DNA from: DATBMY01 sp036554605
GTDB taxonomy: Bacteria > Acidobacteriota > Blastocatellia > UBA7656
Direction: 5' to 3'
Length of the DNA stretch: 20,975 bases
Assembly: GCA_036554605.1 (NCBI GenBank)
Contig: DATBMY010000519.1
Location: 1 to 20,975, forward strand
Each line of letters begins with the position of its first letter. Position 1 is the stretch's first letter. The position numbers were made by a program, and so were the translations under genes. Below the pieces are notes generated by a model. The model worked only from the letters and a program-made list of their open reading frames with translations, made no database searches and was not told the origin of the DNA. Shown here one piece after another: positions 1 through 6,799 of this stretch.

Positions 1-52
1 CCGATCCCTCCTCGCGATAGTCTATCTTTATACGGTTGATCTCGGTTCGCAT
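1..52 (-). CDS. alpha/beta hydrolase-like protein, N-terminal tip only (partial)
   Basis: A leftward reading frame begins at the ATG at 52 (an ATG also sits at 55) and is open to the left edge. The 17 visible residues read MRTEINRIKIDYREEGS. This matches the usual opening of alpha/beta-hydrolase-fold proteins, where a first beta strand (T-x-N-G-I-x-L-x-Y-x-E-x-G-S) precedes the oxyanion-hole HG motif. The HG motif and the catalytic triad lie outside the window, so the family call rests on the N-terminus alone. An AAGGGA Shine-Dalgarno at 60-65 sits 7 nt from the second ATG and 4 nt from the first, so the second is preferred. It is divergent from the 3D-domain gene. Confidence 0.5.
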   Translation of the reverse strand, partial: MRTEINRIKIDYREEGS

Positions 53-55
53 CAT

Positions 56-366
56 CTTGTCCCTTCAGAATCAAAGACGGCAAATCCGCTTTAAGCCGTT
101 CAATGGTATCAAAGCGCGGTCGCCTTTTCACGCCGCCAGGAATTAATAGACTGCCTCTTCAAGCGCGCTCAAACAGGGGTCAAAGGACGGGGCCAGTCCT
201 GTTTCTTATAGTAACTGGCAATAATCAACACTTACGGAAGATGTTGCGCGCGCAAGAAAAATGCAAGACTTTGCCTAAGCTGTTGCGAGGTAGCGGATAA
301 CCCGGCTACGTGTAGCCAAAGGGTACGGCAAGGCAAGCACTAAAGGGTTTCATATCCAGGCTCAGG
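56..366. other. divergent intergenic spacer without a convincing gene
   Basis: No reading frame here has a ribosome-binding site or a protein-like composition. The rightward 65-codon frame at 103-300 is rich in R, G, P and L and has no Shine-Dalgarno. The stretch holds an inverted repeat at 171-204, a small 5-bp hairpin at 304-317, and the first copy of a 12-bp direct repeat at 328-339. A TATAAG at 205-210 on the minus strand could be a -10 for the leftward hydrolase, but no matching -35 was found. Otherwise nothing is seen. Confidence 0.5.
171..204. repeat. short inverted repeat, possible REP-like or transposon-end remnant
   Basis: The arms AAACAGG (171-177) and CCTGTTT (198-204) are perfect inverted repeats around a G-rich core that contains GGGGTCA. 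A competing inner pair GGAC (185-188)/GTCC (196-199) is also possible. The GGGGTCA core resembles the complement of the tandem 14-mer at 12302-12329. A mobile or REP-like origin is inference; no transposase is nearby. Confidence 0.3.
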
Positions 367-435
367 TGGTATAATCACGCTCTTTTTATAACGTGCTGTT
401 TGGAGTTTTGTAGTTAACAACGAGCAAGGCAAGCA
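328..435. repeat. 12-bp direct repeat GCAAGGCAAGCA flanking the promoter
   Basis: GCAAGGCAAGCA occurs at 328-339 and again at 424-435, 96 bp apart. Each copy is itself a GCAAG-GCAAG tandem. The two copies lie on either side of the extended -10 at 367-375; the second is inside the folded leader of the 3D-domain gene. A regulator site or chance are both possible. Confidence 0.45.
367..375 (+). promoter_or_regulatory. extended -10 promoter of the 3D-domain gene
   Basis: TGG precedes a perfect TATAAT at 370-375, giving a full extended -10 element. The -35 region is weak (GTTTCA at 347-352, 17-bp spacer), as is usual for extended -10 promoters. Transcription would begin near 382 and give a leader of about 107 nt before the ATG at 489. 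Confidence 0.6.
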
Positions 436-468
436 TTCTGATTGCTCCCGACAGCGCAAGTTGTTAAC
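413..468 (+). promoter_or_regulatory. structured 5' leader of the 3D-domain gene
   Basis: GTTAACAAC (413-421) pairs perfectly with GTTGTTAAC (460-468). Immediately inside it, GAGCAA (422-427) pairs with TTGCTC (442-447). The two helices would stack, leaving a 14-nt loop (428-441) and a 12-nt one-sided bulge (448-459). The structure ends 9 nt before the Shine-Dalgarno AGGAGG at 478-483, so it could affect translation. I compared it by eye with the c-di-AMP (ydaO) and c-di-GMP (GEMM) riboswitches and saw neither consensus. Confidence 0.45.
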
Positions 469-488
469 CCGATACGCAGGAGGCAAGA

Positions 489-1121
489 ATGAATCAAACC
501 CCCAGCAGGAGATTCAGGAAAGGCCTCTCCCAAGGTTTAACTATCCTCGCGATATTTGCAGTCGGATACGCAGCGGGCAAAGAAGTCGTGGTAGCCCAGA
601 CTGCCGAATCCAGCCCCAATGCCGTAAATAAAACTACAAACGAATCTATCGACATACCTGGGACCTTCAAGAATCTTCCTGACGTAAAAGACTCGGTCAC
701 GCAAAAGAGGCGGGCCGACGAGATCAACGCCGCGCCGTCGAAGCCGCTCAGCGCTGAGCAGATGACGGTCGATACGAATAAAGGCGTTCGAGCGACCGAT
801 TACGGTGATAGCGAGTTGCTAGATTTTCATGCCACCGCATATTGCCTTAAAGGCATCACCGCATCGGGCGCGCCGGTAAGGCCCGGAATAATCGCGGCTG
901 ATCCAAGAGTTTTACCACTCGGCACAGTTGTCCATATACGTGCGGGGAAATACACCGGCACCTACACGGTGCTCGATACCGGGAGCCGTATCAAAGGGCG
1001 AGTGGTGGACGTTTACGTGCCGAACTACAGAGCTGCGAAAGAGTTCGGCAGAAGACAGGTCAAAATAAAAGTGATCTCTCGCGCCAAGCGCAATGCGAGC
1101 GCGGCGCGCAAGAGCCGGTAG
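489..1121 (+). CDS. secreted 3D-domain cell-wall protein
   Basis: The protein has 210 residues. Residues about 10-37 form a basic stretch plus a hydrophobic segment ending AVGYAAG...VVAQ, a signal peptide or anchor. A low-complexity linker follows to about residue 108. Residues about 110-197 form a 3D domain, named for three conserved aspartates: D138 in AADPRVLPLGT, D163 in VLDTGS and D174 in VVDVYVP. This is the double-psi barrel shared with MltA and some Rpf/YuiC proteins, and such proteins act on, or resemble enzymes acting on, peptidoglycan. The tail is very basic (RAKRNASAARKSR) and could bind the wall or nucleic acid. The start is set by AGGAGG at 478-483. The gene is alone, with its own promoter and terminator. 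The domain call is firm; whether it cuts glycan is inference. Confidence 0.85.
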   Translation: MNQTPSRRFRKGLSQGLTILAIFAVGYAAGKEVVVAQTAESSPNAVNKTTNESIDIPGTFKNLPDVKDSVTQKRRADEINAAPSKPLSAEQMTVDTNKGVRATDYGDSELLDFHATAYCLKGITASGAPVRPGIIAADPRVLPLGTVVHIRAGKYTGTYTVLDTGSRIKGRVVDVYVPNYRAAKEFGRRQVKIKVISRAKRNASAARKSR

Positions 1122-1164
1122 CTTGCCTCACCGCGCAAAACTCATGCGCGATTTAATCAAAAGA

Positions 1165-1200
1165 AGCCCGCGGCCTCAGGCAGGCCGCGGGCTCTTTCGC
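1165..1200. terminator. bidirectional intrinsic terminator
   Basis: A perfect 12-bp stem (1165-1176 with 1182-1193, 5-nt loop CAGGC) lies between two convergent stops at 1121 and 1217. It is followed by CTCTTTCGCTTTT on the plus strand and by TCTTTTGATT on the minus strand, so it can end transcription of both the 3D-domain gene and the leftward metallopeptidase gene. Confidence 0.85.
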
Positions 1201-1216
1201 TTTTCCGGATGCCGGG

Positions 1217-3076
1217 TTATCTCGATAGCGGCTCATCGCCAAGCGAGCCGTCGAGCGAGCCCCGCCTGTTAGTGGCGGTCGAGAAGTACCTGACCAGCTC
1301 ATCGCGGTAGCGCGCTATCTTTTCAATAGTCGCCCGGGAGGGTCTCGCGCCCTGCTCGCTCAACATAATGAACGCGACGCGAAAATCCTTTTGCGCCTCT
1401 GAAGCATCGGGCACGCGCGCGCCCTCGCGCTCGACTATCTGAGCTACGGAGGTAGTCTTTCGCGTGGCTGTAATAGAGAATCCGTTGACGGGAGATTTTG
1501 ACCGCAGTATCTGCTTGAGGTCCTCATCCGTGACCAGATAGCTTATGGAGCCGACCTCGGCGGCCGGTCGGAGCCCCATCAAGTACTGGTCGAGGTCGCT
1601 GAAATGGTTGACCGAGTTTTGAACCGTGGTGAAATTACCGGGGCTGGTCTCGCGCCACGAATTGCCTTCCATCAGCGACGAGAAGCTTCCTTCCGAGTTC
1701 GTCCGCGTGTCGACGAGAAAGCTCCAGTGAGAGCGATCGCGCCCGAGCAGGTCATCCTTTATGTCGTGCTCGGCGTCGAAAAGCACATACGATAGCCAGC
1801 GATGGCCCAGCTCATGACAGGCTATGCTGATGGCCGAGTTAAGACCCGCCGTGCGCTCTTGCGGGTCTGATGGCCATTTGCTGTGATCGCCCATCGCGAT
1901 TATCGTGGAGAGGCGAGCGGGGCTGCCATATACCGCGCCGCGGTCAAAGAGTCTGATTCCGATTCCCTTTATGCTGTTCCGGACGTTGAAAGCATTAGCG
2001 ACGCCGAGCCCGTTATCGAAAGCGAAGTCGGTCCACACATAGGCGACATCGAACAGGTCCGGGTGCGCGGCGTAAAACGTCCTGAGCACCGCGGGCAGAT
2101 CGAGCCGCCGCTCCTTCGAGAACAACTCGTATACGGGTCCCGCAATGCTGCCCGTGCTCAATTCGGACCAATCGAGCGGACTGCCTTCGCTCGCGGCCCC
2201 GCCCGGCGATATCCCGACGAGCGATGACCGGGCCTTCACCTTTTTGTAGTGAAAGGCGATTCGGCCGTCATCGTATAGCACCGCCTGGAAGGTGCTCTTG
2301 CCGCTCGCTTGCGTCTGCCCCACCTTGTTCCAGGTGATGAGATGGCGGCCTTCAAGCCGGTTATAATAAATATCGCCATTTCGCGTTGCGTCCAGGTCGG
2401 CCCACAGCGGCGCTATGCGCGGCAACTCGGCGACGTGCGCGGCGGCCGATACGCGAGAATTAGTGTCGCCTTCGATAAAAGTTATATACCCGTTGGTTCC
2501 TATATAGAGAGTGTCATAGCGCGTGCCGAAGAAAGGGAACGGCGCGGCATGTAGCAGTATGTCGCGGTAACCATTATTAGCGCCGCCGAGCTGATTGTCC
2601 GGCCCAAGAAAGAATGTGAGTCTCACGCCAAAATCGTTGTCGAAATCTGCTCTTCCCCTATCTACGCGGTAGCCGTCAGCTTCGGGCGTAAACAATAACG
2701 ATTTATTGTTTAAATCGAATTTGCTTGGCGGCACTATGAGAGCGCCGTCGTCTTCAATCAACGCGACATCGTCGACGACTTCGACGAATGGGCGGGCGAA
2801 AGTCCCGTTCGCCGTCGACAGGTCGCGTATATTAAGACCGGGCCCGAGGGGCCGGAGCGCATTGAGACGATGATGATAAATCTCTTCTTCAGAGCCGTCA
2901 GGATCGAATCCGCAGGCAAAGCCATAAACCTCTGTGCCGGCTTGCTTTTTATCCGGGAGGGCCTTGCCGGCAATAGCTAGATCTGGCTTGAGAAGCGGAG
3001 CGGCAAGCAGCATGGCCGCGACCGCCAGAATGAGCGGGCGCGACGAAAAAATAGAGAGGCCGTTATGCTTTTTCAT
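1217..3076 (-). CDS. secreted HExxH metallopeptidase-like protein with a nidogen-like module
   Basis: The protein has 619 residues. Residues 1-37 are a signal peptide (K/H-rich start, SRPLILAVAAMLLAAPLL core, cleavage near AIAG). Residues about 165-295 hold FPFFGTRYDTLYIGTNGYITF-like text, then LPRIAPLWADLD and a beta-rich tract ending VGISPGG, which looks like the extracellular nidogen-type or related beta module. A zinc motif HELGH lies at 421-425; H450 (SHWSF) and the conserved-looking FSDLDQYLMGL (492-502) follow. HELGH with a downstream LDxYLMGL block recalls predicted secreted bacterial metallopeptidases. The third zinc ligand is not certain. The start has a signal peptide and a -10/-35 promoter, but the A/G-rich AGGAAGGG lies about 13 nt away, rather far. 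Substrate unknown. Confidence 0.7.
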   Translation of the reverse strand: MKKHNGLSIFSSRPLILAVAAMLLAAPLLKPDLAIAGKALPDKKQAGTEVYGFACGFDPDGSEEEIYHHRLNALRPLGPGLNIRDLSTANGTFARPFVEVVDDVALIEDDGALIVPPSKFDLNNKSLLFTPEADGYRVDRGRADFDNDFGVRLTFFLGPDNQLGGANNGYRDILLHAAPFPFFGTRYDTLYIGTNGYITFIEGDTNSRVSAAAHVAELPRIAPLWADLDATRNGDIYYNRLEGRHLITWNKVGQTQASGKSTFQAVLYDDGRIAFHYKKVKARSSLVGISPGGAASEGSPLDWSELSTGSIAGPVYELFSKERRLDLPAVLRTFYAAHPDLFDVAYVWTDFAFDNGLGVANAFNVRNSIKGIGIRLFDRGAVYGSPARLSTIIAMGDHSKWPSDPQERTAGLNSAISIACHELGHRWLSYVLFDAEHDIKDDLLGRDRSHWSFLVDTRTNSEGSFSSLMEGNSWRETSPGNFTTVQNSVNHFSDLDQYLMGLRPAAEVGSISYLVTDEDLKQILRSKSPVNGFSITATRKTTSVAQIVEREGARVPDASEAQKDFRVAFIMLSEQGARPSRATIEKIARYRDELVRYFSTATNRRGSLDGSLGDEPLSR

Positions 3077-3111
3077 AGCCCGGTAAGCGCCCTTCCTAAA
3101 GCGCTCACCGC

Positions 3112-3140
3112 ATTATATTGAGGCTTAAAGCTCATCACAA
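3112..3140 (-). promoter_or_regulatory. promoter of the secreted metallopeptidase gene
   Basis: On the minus strand TTGTGA (3140-3135) and a perfect TATAAT (3117-3112) are separated by 17 bp. The start of transcription would be near 3105, about 29 nt before the ATG at 3076. Confidence 0.6.
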
Positions 3141-3173
3141 CCCGACCTGTGGGGTTCAGCGCAAATAAACTGC

Positions 3174-3202
3174 TTGACAAACAATAACTATTGGCATAAA
3201 AG
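3174..3202 (+). promoter_or_regulatory. promoter of the Clp-like ATPase gene
   Basis: A perfect TTGACA at 3174-3179 is followed, after a 17-bp spacer, by TAAAAG at 3197-3202 (four of six positions match the -10 consensus). This gives a leader of about 170 nt before the ATG at 3382. Confidence 0.55.
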
Positions 3203-3381
3203 GGCATTATCACAATGAGTCCCCGGTTGTGCAGGAAGAGAGAGCGTGCAAAGCCCTGCGAGTAATGGTTATAATTGTGTTACCGTTAATCTCCAACGAT
3301 TTGAAGCTGTGTTGCATCCATAGCTAATAAGCCGTTGTTTGATAAATGGGGATCCTGATCGCTTCGTTCACAGACTCTTGA

Positions 3382-4617
3382 ATGGAAGATGCGCGGTCTG
3401 AGGTCCCCGTTTCAGCCTGGAGTGATGTAAAAGTGGAACAAATAAAGGAAAATTCGCAAAGCAGAGTTCAACTCAACCCCGATATGAAGAGCCCGCGCGC
3501 TCAGGAGTTCGAGTCGAAACTCGGTTCGCTTATAGTGGGACAGGAGCGCGCGGTAAGAAGGATATCGGGGCTCTACCAGATATACCTTGCCGGAATGCAG
3601 AATCCCGGCCGCCCCATCGGCACGATGCTCTTCCTGGGCCCGACAGGCTCGGGAAAAACGCGCGTCGTTGAGGCGGCGGCCGAAGTTCTATTCGGCGACA
3701 CCAATGCGGTCGTCAAAGTCGACTGCGCAGAGTTTCAGCACTCGCACGAGATCGCCAAGCTTATCGGCTCGCCTCCGGGCTACCTGGGCCATCGCGAGAC
3801 CGCGCCGATGATGACGCAAGAGAACCTCGATAAGTACCATACCGAGCAGGATAAGCTCACGTTTGTACTGTTCGACGAAATAGAGAAGGCGTCCGACGCG
3901 CTCTGGCAGCTGCTTCTGGGGATACTCGACAAAGCGACGCTCACGCTCGGCGATAACCGGAAGGTCGATTTCTCGCATTGCATGATATTTCTCACGTCGA
4001 ACCTCGGCGCAAAAGAGATGAGCGAGTTGATAACCGGCTCCATAGGATTTGCGCCCGCGCGGGGCAAGGGCATGATCGAAGACGAGGTCGACCAGAAGAT
4101 ATATCGCACCGCGTCGGAGGCCGCCAAGCGCAAGTTCTCGCCCGAGTTCATGAATCGTATCGACAAGGTCGTCGTCTTTCGCAGCCTTAAAGAGCATCAC
4201 CTCAAGCAGATACTCGAGCTGGAGCTTAGCCAGGTGCAGAGCCGCATCATGCGCGGAACGGGAGAAAAGTTCGTCTTCAACTGCACGGAGGAGGCCAAGA
4301 AGTTCTTGCTCGATGAGGGCATCGATTTCAAATACGGCGCGCGCCATCTGAAGCGCGCCATAGAGCGCTTTCTTGTCTATCCAATTTCAAACCTCGTCGC
4401 GACGCACCAGGTGGCTACCGGGGATCTGGTGCTTATAGATTACGATGGCGGGTCGGGCAAGCTTGTCTTCACTAAAGAAGAAGGCGGGGCGCTGATAGAC
4501 CCGTACCGCGACAGGTATCCGGACATGTTCGACGGCGGCACGGACGAGCAGGCCGTGGCGGCCGAGGCCGGCGAAAGCAGCTTGACGACCGCGCCGCTCA
4601 AGGCCATTGAGAAATAA
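3382..4617 (+). CDS. single-ring Clp-type AAA+ unfoldase subunit
   Basis: The protein has 411 residues and one AAA+ module of the ClpA/ClpB/ClpC second-ring type. Walker A is GPTGSGKT (86-93), the pore loop is GYLG (133-136), Walker B is FVLFDEIEKA (161-170), sensor 1 is LTSN (204-207), the arginine finger is in FMNRID (R259), and sensor 2 is GARHLKR (R321). The ClpB-type small C-terminal domain follows to about residue 365, and the last 45 residues are acidic and probably disordered. There is no Clp N domain, no first AAA ring and no coiled-coil M domain, so it is about half the usual ClpA/B length. Between sensor 1 and the arginine finger is SIGFAPARGKG (220-230), placed like the ClpP-docking IGL/IGF loop of ClpA and ClpX. 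No clear Shine-Dalgarno precedes the ATG, so the start is less sure. Confidence 0.85.
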   Translation: MEDARSEVPVSAWSDVKVEQIKENSQSRVQLNPDMKSPRAQEFESKLGSLIVGQERAVRRISGLYQIYLAGMQNPGRPIGTMLFLGPTGSGKTRVVEAAAEVLFGDTNAVVKVDCAEFQHSHEIAKLIGSPPGYLGHRETAPMMTQENLDKYHTEQDKLTFVLFDEIEKASDALWQLLLGILDKATLTLGDNRKVDFSHCMIFLTSNLGAKEMSELITGSIGFAPARGKGMIEDEVDQKIYRTASEAAKRKFSPEFMNRIDKVVVFRSLKEHHLKQILELELSQVQSRIMRGTGEKFVFNCTEEAKKFLLDEGIDFKYGARHLKRAIERFLVYPISNLVATHQVATGDLVLIDYDGGSGKLVFTKEEGGALIDPYRDRYPDMFDGGTDEQAVAAEAGESSLTTAPLKAIEK

Positions 4618-4643
4618 CGCGGCCCAAGAATGGTCCATCACAT

Positions 4644-4674
4644 GGCCCGGCGAGATTCAACGATCAGCCGGGCC
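4644..4674 (+). terminator. possible terminator hairpin after the Clp-like gene
   Basis: GGCCCGGC (4644-4651) and GCCGGGCC (4667-4674) form a perfect 8-bp GC-rich stem with a 15-nt loop, 27 bp after the stop. Only a poor T tract (TGATTA) follows, so it may be Rho-assisted or just a 3' end stabiliser. Confidence 0.45.
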
Positions 4675-4774
4675 TGATTACGTGGCGATATTTATCCAGC
4701 CACTCTATACGTAAGCGGCTCCGGCAGTAGCGAAACCCTTCTATCGCTTCCTGCGGAGCTTTATTTGTCTGCTG

Positions 4775-5980
4775 ATGTCGAGCATTCTATTACTGCTTGC
4801 GCCGTTGCTGCTCGCTCCCGCCGGAGCCGGCCGCGCCGCCCCTGTGCGCATAGGCGTATTCGATCTGTTCAAGCCTCAAGTAGTACACGCGCGCATCGCT
4901 TCCGGCGAAAGCGCGTTGCTTGACTGCGCGCTTGCCGGGCGGGGCGCGGTCGCGCCAGGCGAAACGATTCGCATCGTATTGTCGAGCGGGCAGCTCGATA
5001 TTTCCATAACCGACAGGTTCGGACGAATTCGCAGATCCTTCGCGGCCACAGAGACCAGGATGATTCCCGAGGGCGCGGCCACTCTAGAGCTGATTCTTCC
5101 GGGCAAGATCAAGCGAGAGATGCGAGGCGAGATAACAATCGCGCCTTCGACAGGCGCGGCGCGCAGGTCCCTGAAGATAATCGTCGCCGTGGACCGCGAG
5201 GCCGCCGTAGCCTCAATATGCGCGGCGGAGGCTGGCAATAACCGCGAGCCGGAATTGCTAAAGGCGATGGCGGTCGTCGTCCGCACGTACATGATTTCGC
5301 ATGGCGCGCGCCACGACTCTGAGGGGTTCGACTTTTGCGATACTACTCACTGCCAGCTATACCGCGGGGAACAGGACCTGACGGCCGAGGCGGCATCTCC
5401 CACAGTGGCGGCGGCCGTAAGCGAGACGGCGGGCGAGCATTTGGGATTTGCGGACCGGGCGATTGAAAGTTACTATACCGCGGTCTGTGGAGGGTTGACG
5501 GTTACGCCGCGGATGGTATGGGGCGGGGCGGACAGCCATTACAATTATCGCAGCGTGGCCTGCCGCTGGTGCGCCTCGTCGCCTTTTATGAATTGGAGAC
5601 GTTCGGCCGCTGTTTCATCTATCCTCAGCGCCCTGTCGCCGCTGGCCGGTTGGGATCTCTCTTTGGCCACCGAGCTTGATACAAGGCGCGACGAGGCTAG
5701 CGGGTTTGTTCAAGCCGTTTTCATACGTGATGGCGAGCGCGAGCGCGAAGTGAGCGGCGATGAGCTGCGCCGCGCAATAGGAAAGCGGCTCGGCTGGAGC
5801 ACGGTACTGAGCCCGACCTTCAATATAGAGCGCCGCGCGGGCAGGTTCTATTTCAGCGGCAAAGGGTTTGGCTCTCAGGTGGGCCTGTGTGTCGCGGGCG
5901 CGGCGGCACAGGCCAAGGCCGGGCGCGATTATAAAAAGATTCTCGGTTTCTATTATCCAGGGGCAGAAATCAGGAAGTGA
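4775..5980 (+). CDS. SpoIID/LytB-domain cell-wall protein
   Basis: The protein has 401 residues. Residues 1-21 (SSILLLLAPLLLAPAGAG) form a signal peptide. Residues about 140-395 match the SpoIID/LytB domain: VDREAAVASICAAEAGN with the conserved glutamate E152, LLKAMAVVVRTY, and the paired cysteines of CDTTHCQLYRG (C188, C193). The C-terminal block GKGFGSQVGLC...AGRDYKKILGFYYPG closes the domain. In sporulating Firmicutes SpoIID cleaves denuded glycan; in non-sporulators LytB-like members are tied to wall turnover. The C-terminal block usually reads G-x-G-x-G-H-G-V-G; here the histidine position is substituted (GFGSQVG). The start is not well supported: GGAG at 4755-4758 is 16 nt from the ATG. 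A VTT-family membrane protein follows 6 bp later, probably in one operon. Confidence 0.8.
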   Translation: MSSILLLLAPLLLAPAGAGRAAPVRIGVFDLFKPQVVHARIASGESALLDCALAGRGAVAPGETIRIVLSSGQLDISITDRFGRIRRSFAATETRMIPEGAATLELILPGKIKREMRGEITIAPSTGAARRSLKIIVAVDREAAVASICAAEAGNNREPELLKAMAVVVRTYMISHGARHDSEGFDFCDTTHCQLYRGEQDLTAEAASPTVAAAVSETAGEHLGFADRAIESYYTAVCGGLTVTPRMVWGGADSHYNYRSVACRWCASSPFMNWRRSAAVSSILSALSPLAGWDLSLATELDTRRDEASGFVQAVFIRDGEREREVSGDELRRAIGKRLGWSTVLSPTFNIERRAGRFYFSGKGFGSQVGLCVAGAAAQAKAGRDYKKILGFYYPGAEIRK

Positions 5981-5986
5981 CGGCGA

Positions 5987-6649
5987 ATGATTAAAGCGAG
6001 CATTCTAGTCTGGGTCGGGATCAAAAGCACTCTTCAAAGCCTGGGCGACTGGCTCGTAGGAATAGGGCCGGTGGGGCTATTTGCAATAACGTTGCTCGAT
6101 TCGGCTTTTATCCCGATTCCGGGCGGTCCGGACGCGGCGATGATAGTGCTCAGCGCGCGCGCGCCCGAATGGATGCCCCTTTATGCGCTTGTCGCTACAA
6201 TCGGCTCGACCATCGGCTGTACGATGTTGTACCTGGCCGCGCGGCGCGCCGGCGCAAGCGCGCTCAAACGCGTAAAGGCCGAGCGGCGCGAGCGCATAGA
6301 GAACCTGCTGGGCCGCTATGACATGCTCGCGGTGATGGTCCCGGCGGTGTTGCCGCCGCCGTTCCCGTTCAAGCCCTTCATTCTGGGCGCGGGTGTTTTT
6401 AAGTTGAAGCTGGCGCGCTTTATCGCCGCAATCTTCATAGGGCGCGCGGCAAGATTCTTTATAGAGGGATGGATCGCGGTCAGGCTGGGCGAGGAAGATG
6501 CAGGGCCCTTCATTGCGCGTCATGGGTTAAAGGTTTTGATAGCGGTCGGGGTGGTGCTTGTGCTGAGCATCGCTTTCAAGATATACCGCATCAGATCGCG
6601 CCGCGCGCAGCCGATGACTGTTGACGAGATTCAATCTCAGAGGCGATGA
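5987..6649 (+). CDS. VTT/DedA-type (SNARE-associated, YqaA-like) membrane protein
   Basis: The protein has 220 residues and several hydrophobic spans (roughly 22-42, 62-84, 112-135, 140-155, 181-198). The pattern LLDSAFIPIPGGPDAAMIVLSA (36-57) matches the first re-entrant loop of the VTT domain, where an acidic residue is followed by P-x-P-G. The second conserved loop is VPAVLPPPFPFKPFILGAGVFK (118-139). DedA/VTT proteins move lipids across membranes; several bacterial members flip undecaprenyl phosphate, which fits a neighbour acting on peptidoglycan, though the substrate here is inferred. CAGGAAG at 5970-5976 serves as Shine-Dalgarno. The C-terminus (RIRSRRAQ...) is basic and cytoplasmic. 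The SpoIID stop lies 6 bp upstream. Confidence 0.8.
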   Translation: MIKASILVWVGIKSTLQSLGDWLVGIGPVGLFAITLLDSAFIPIPGGPDAAMIVLSARAPEWMPLYALVATIGSTIGCTMLYLAARRAGASALKRVKAERRERIENLLGRYDMLAVMVPAVLPPPFPFKPFILGAGVFKLKLARFIAAIFIGRAARFFIEGWIAVRLGEEDAGPFIARHGLKVLIAVGVVLVLSIAFKIYRIRSRRAQPMTVDEIQSQRR

Positions 6650-6799
6650 TCGGCTAAGCAAACCCCTGGCAAGGGCGGGCATCACACTCTATGATTGGCT
6701 GCCTTCTGCCTTGCCCAGAGCCCCTGTGGAAAAGGAACTTTTCGCCCCCTGGGCGCGTGTGTTACCATGAACGACTTTGGAGGAGTAAGCAACCTGTAC

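Larger units (their letters stand above)
3077..3381. other. divergent intergenic region with two outward promoters
   Basis: This 305-bp spacer has no gene that I can support. It carries a leftward promoter (3112-3140) and a rightward promoter (3174-3202), plus a second rightward -10-like TATAAT at 3270-3275 with only a poor -35 (TGCAAA at 3247-3252). The long rightward leader before 3382 contains no hairpin obvious by eye. Confidence 0.55.

Noticed and set aside
103..300. A rightward frame of 65 codons in the left spacer
   Set aside because: It has no Shine-Dalgarno, a composition unlike a folded protein, and spans an inverted repeat, so it is better explained as non-coding.
413..468. c-di-AMP (ydaO) or c-di-GMP (GEMM) riboswitch before the 3D-domain gene
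   Set aside because: The genomic context would fit, but the conserved core words of those riboswitches are not present; only a simple two-helix fold is seen.
3688..4347. A leftward open frame of 219 codons
   Set aside because: It is antisense to the AAA+ ATPase core, whose Walker, sensor and arginine-finger motifs are all in the rightward frame.
6695..6799. Longer N-terminus for the small secreted protein from 6695 or 6767
   Set aside because: It would place 11 or 35 residues before a clear signal peptide and lacks a Shine-Dalgarno.
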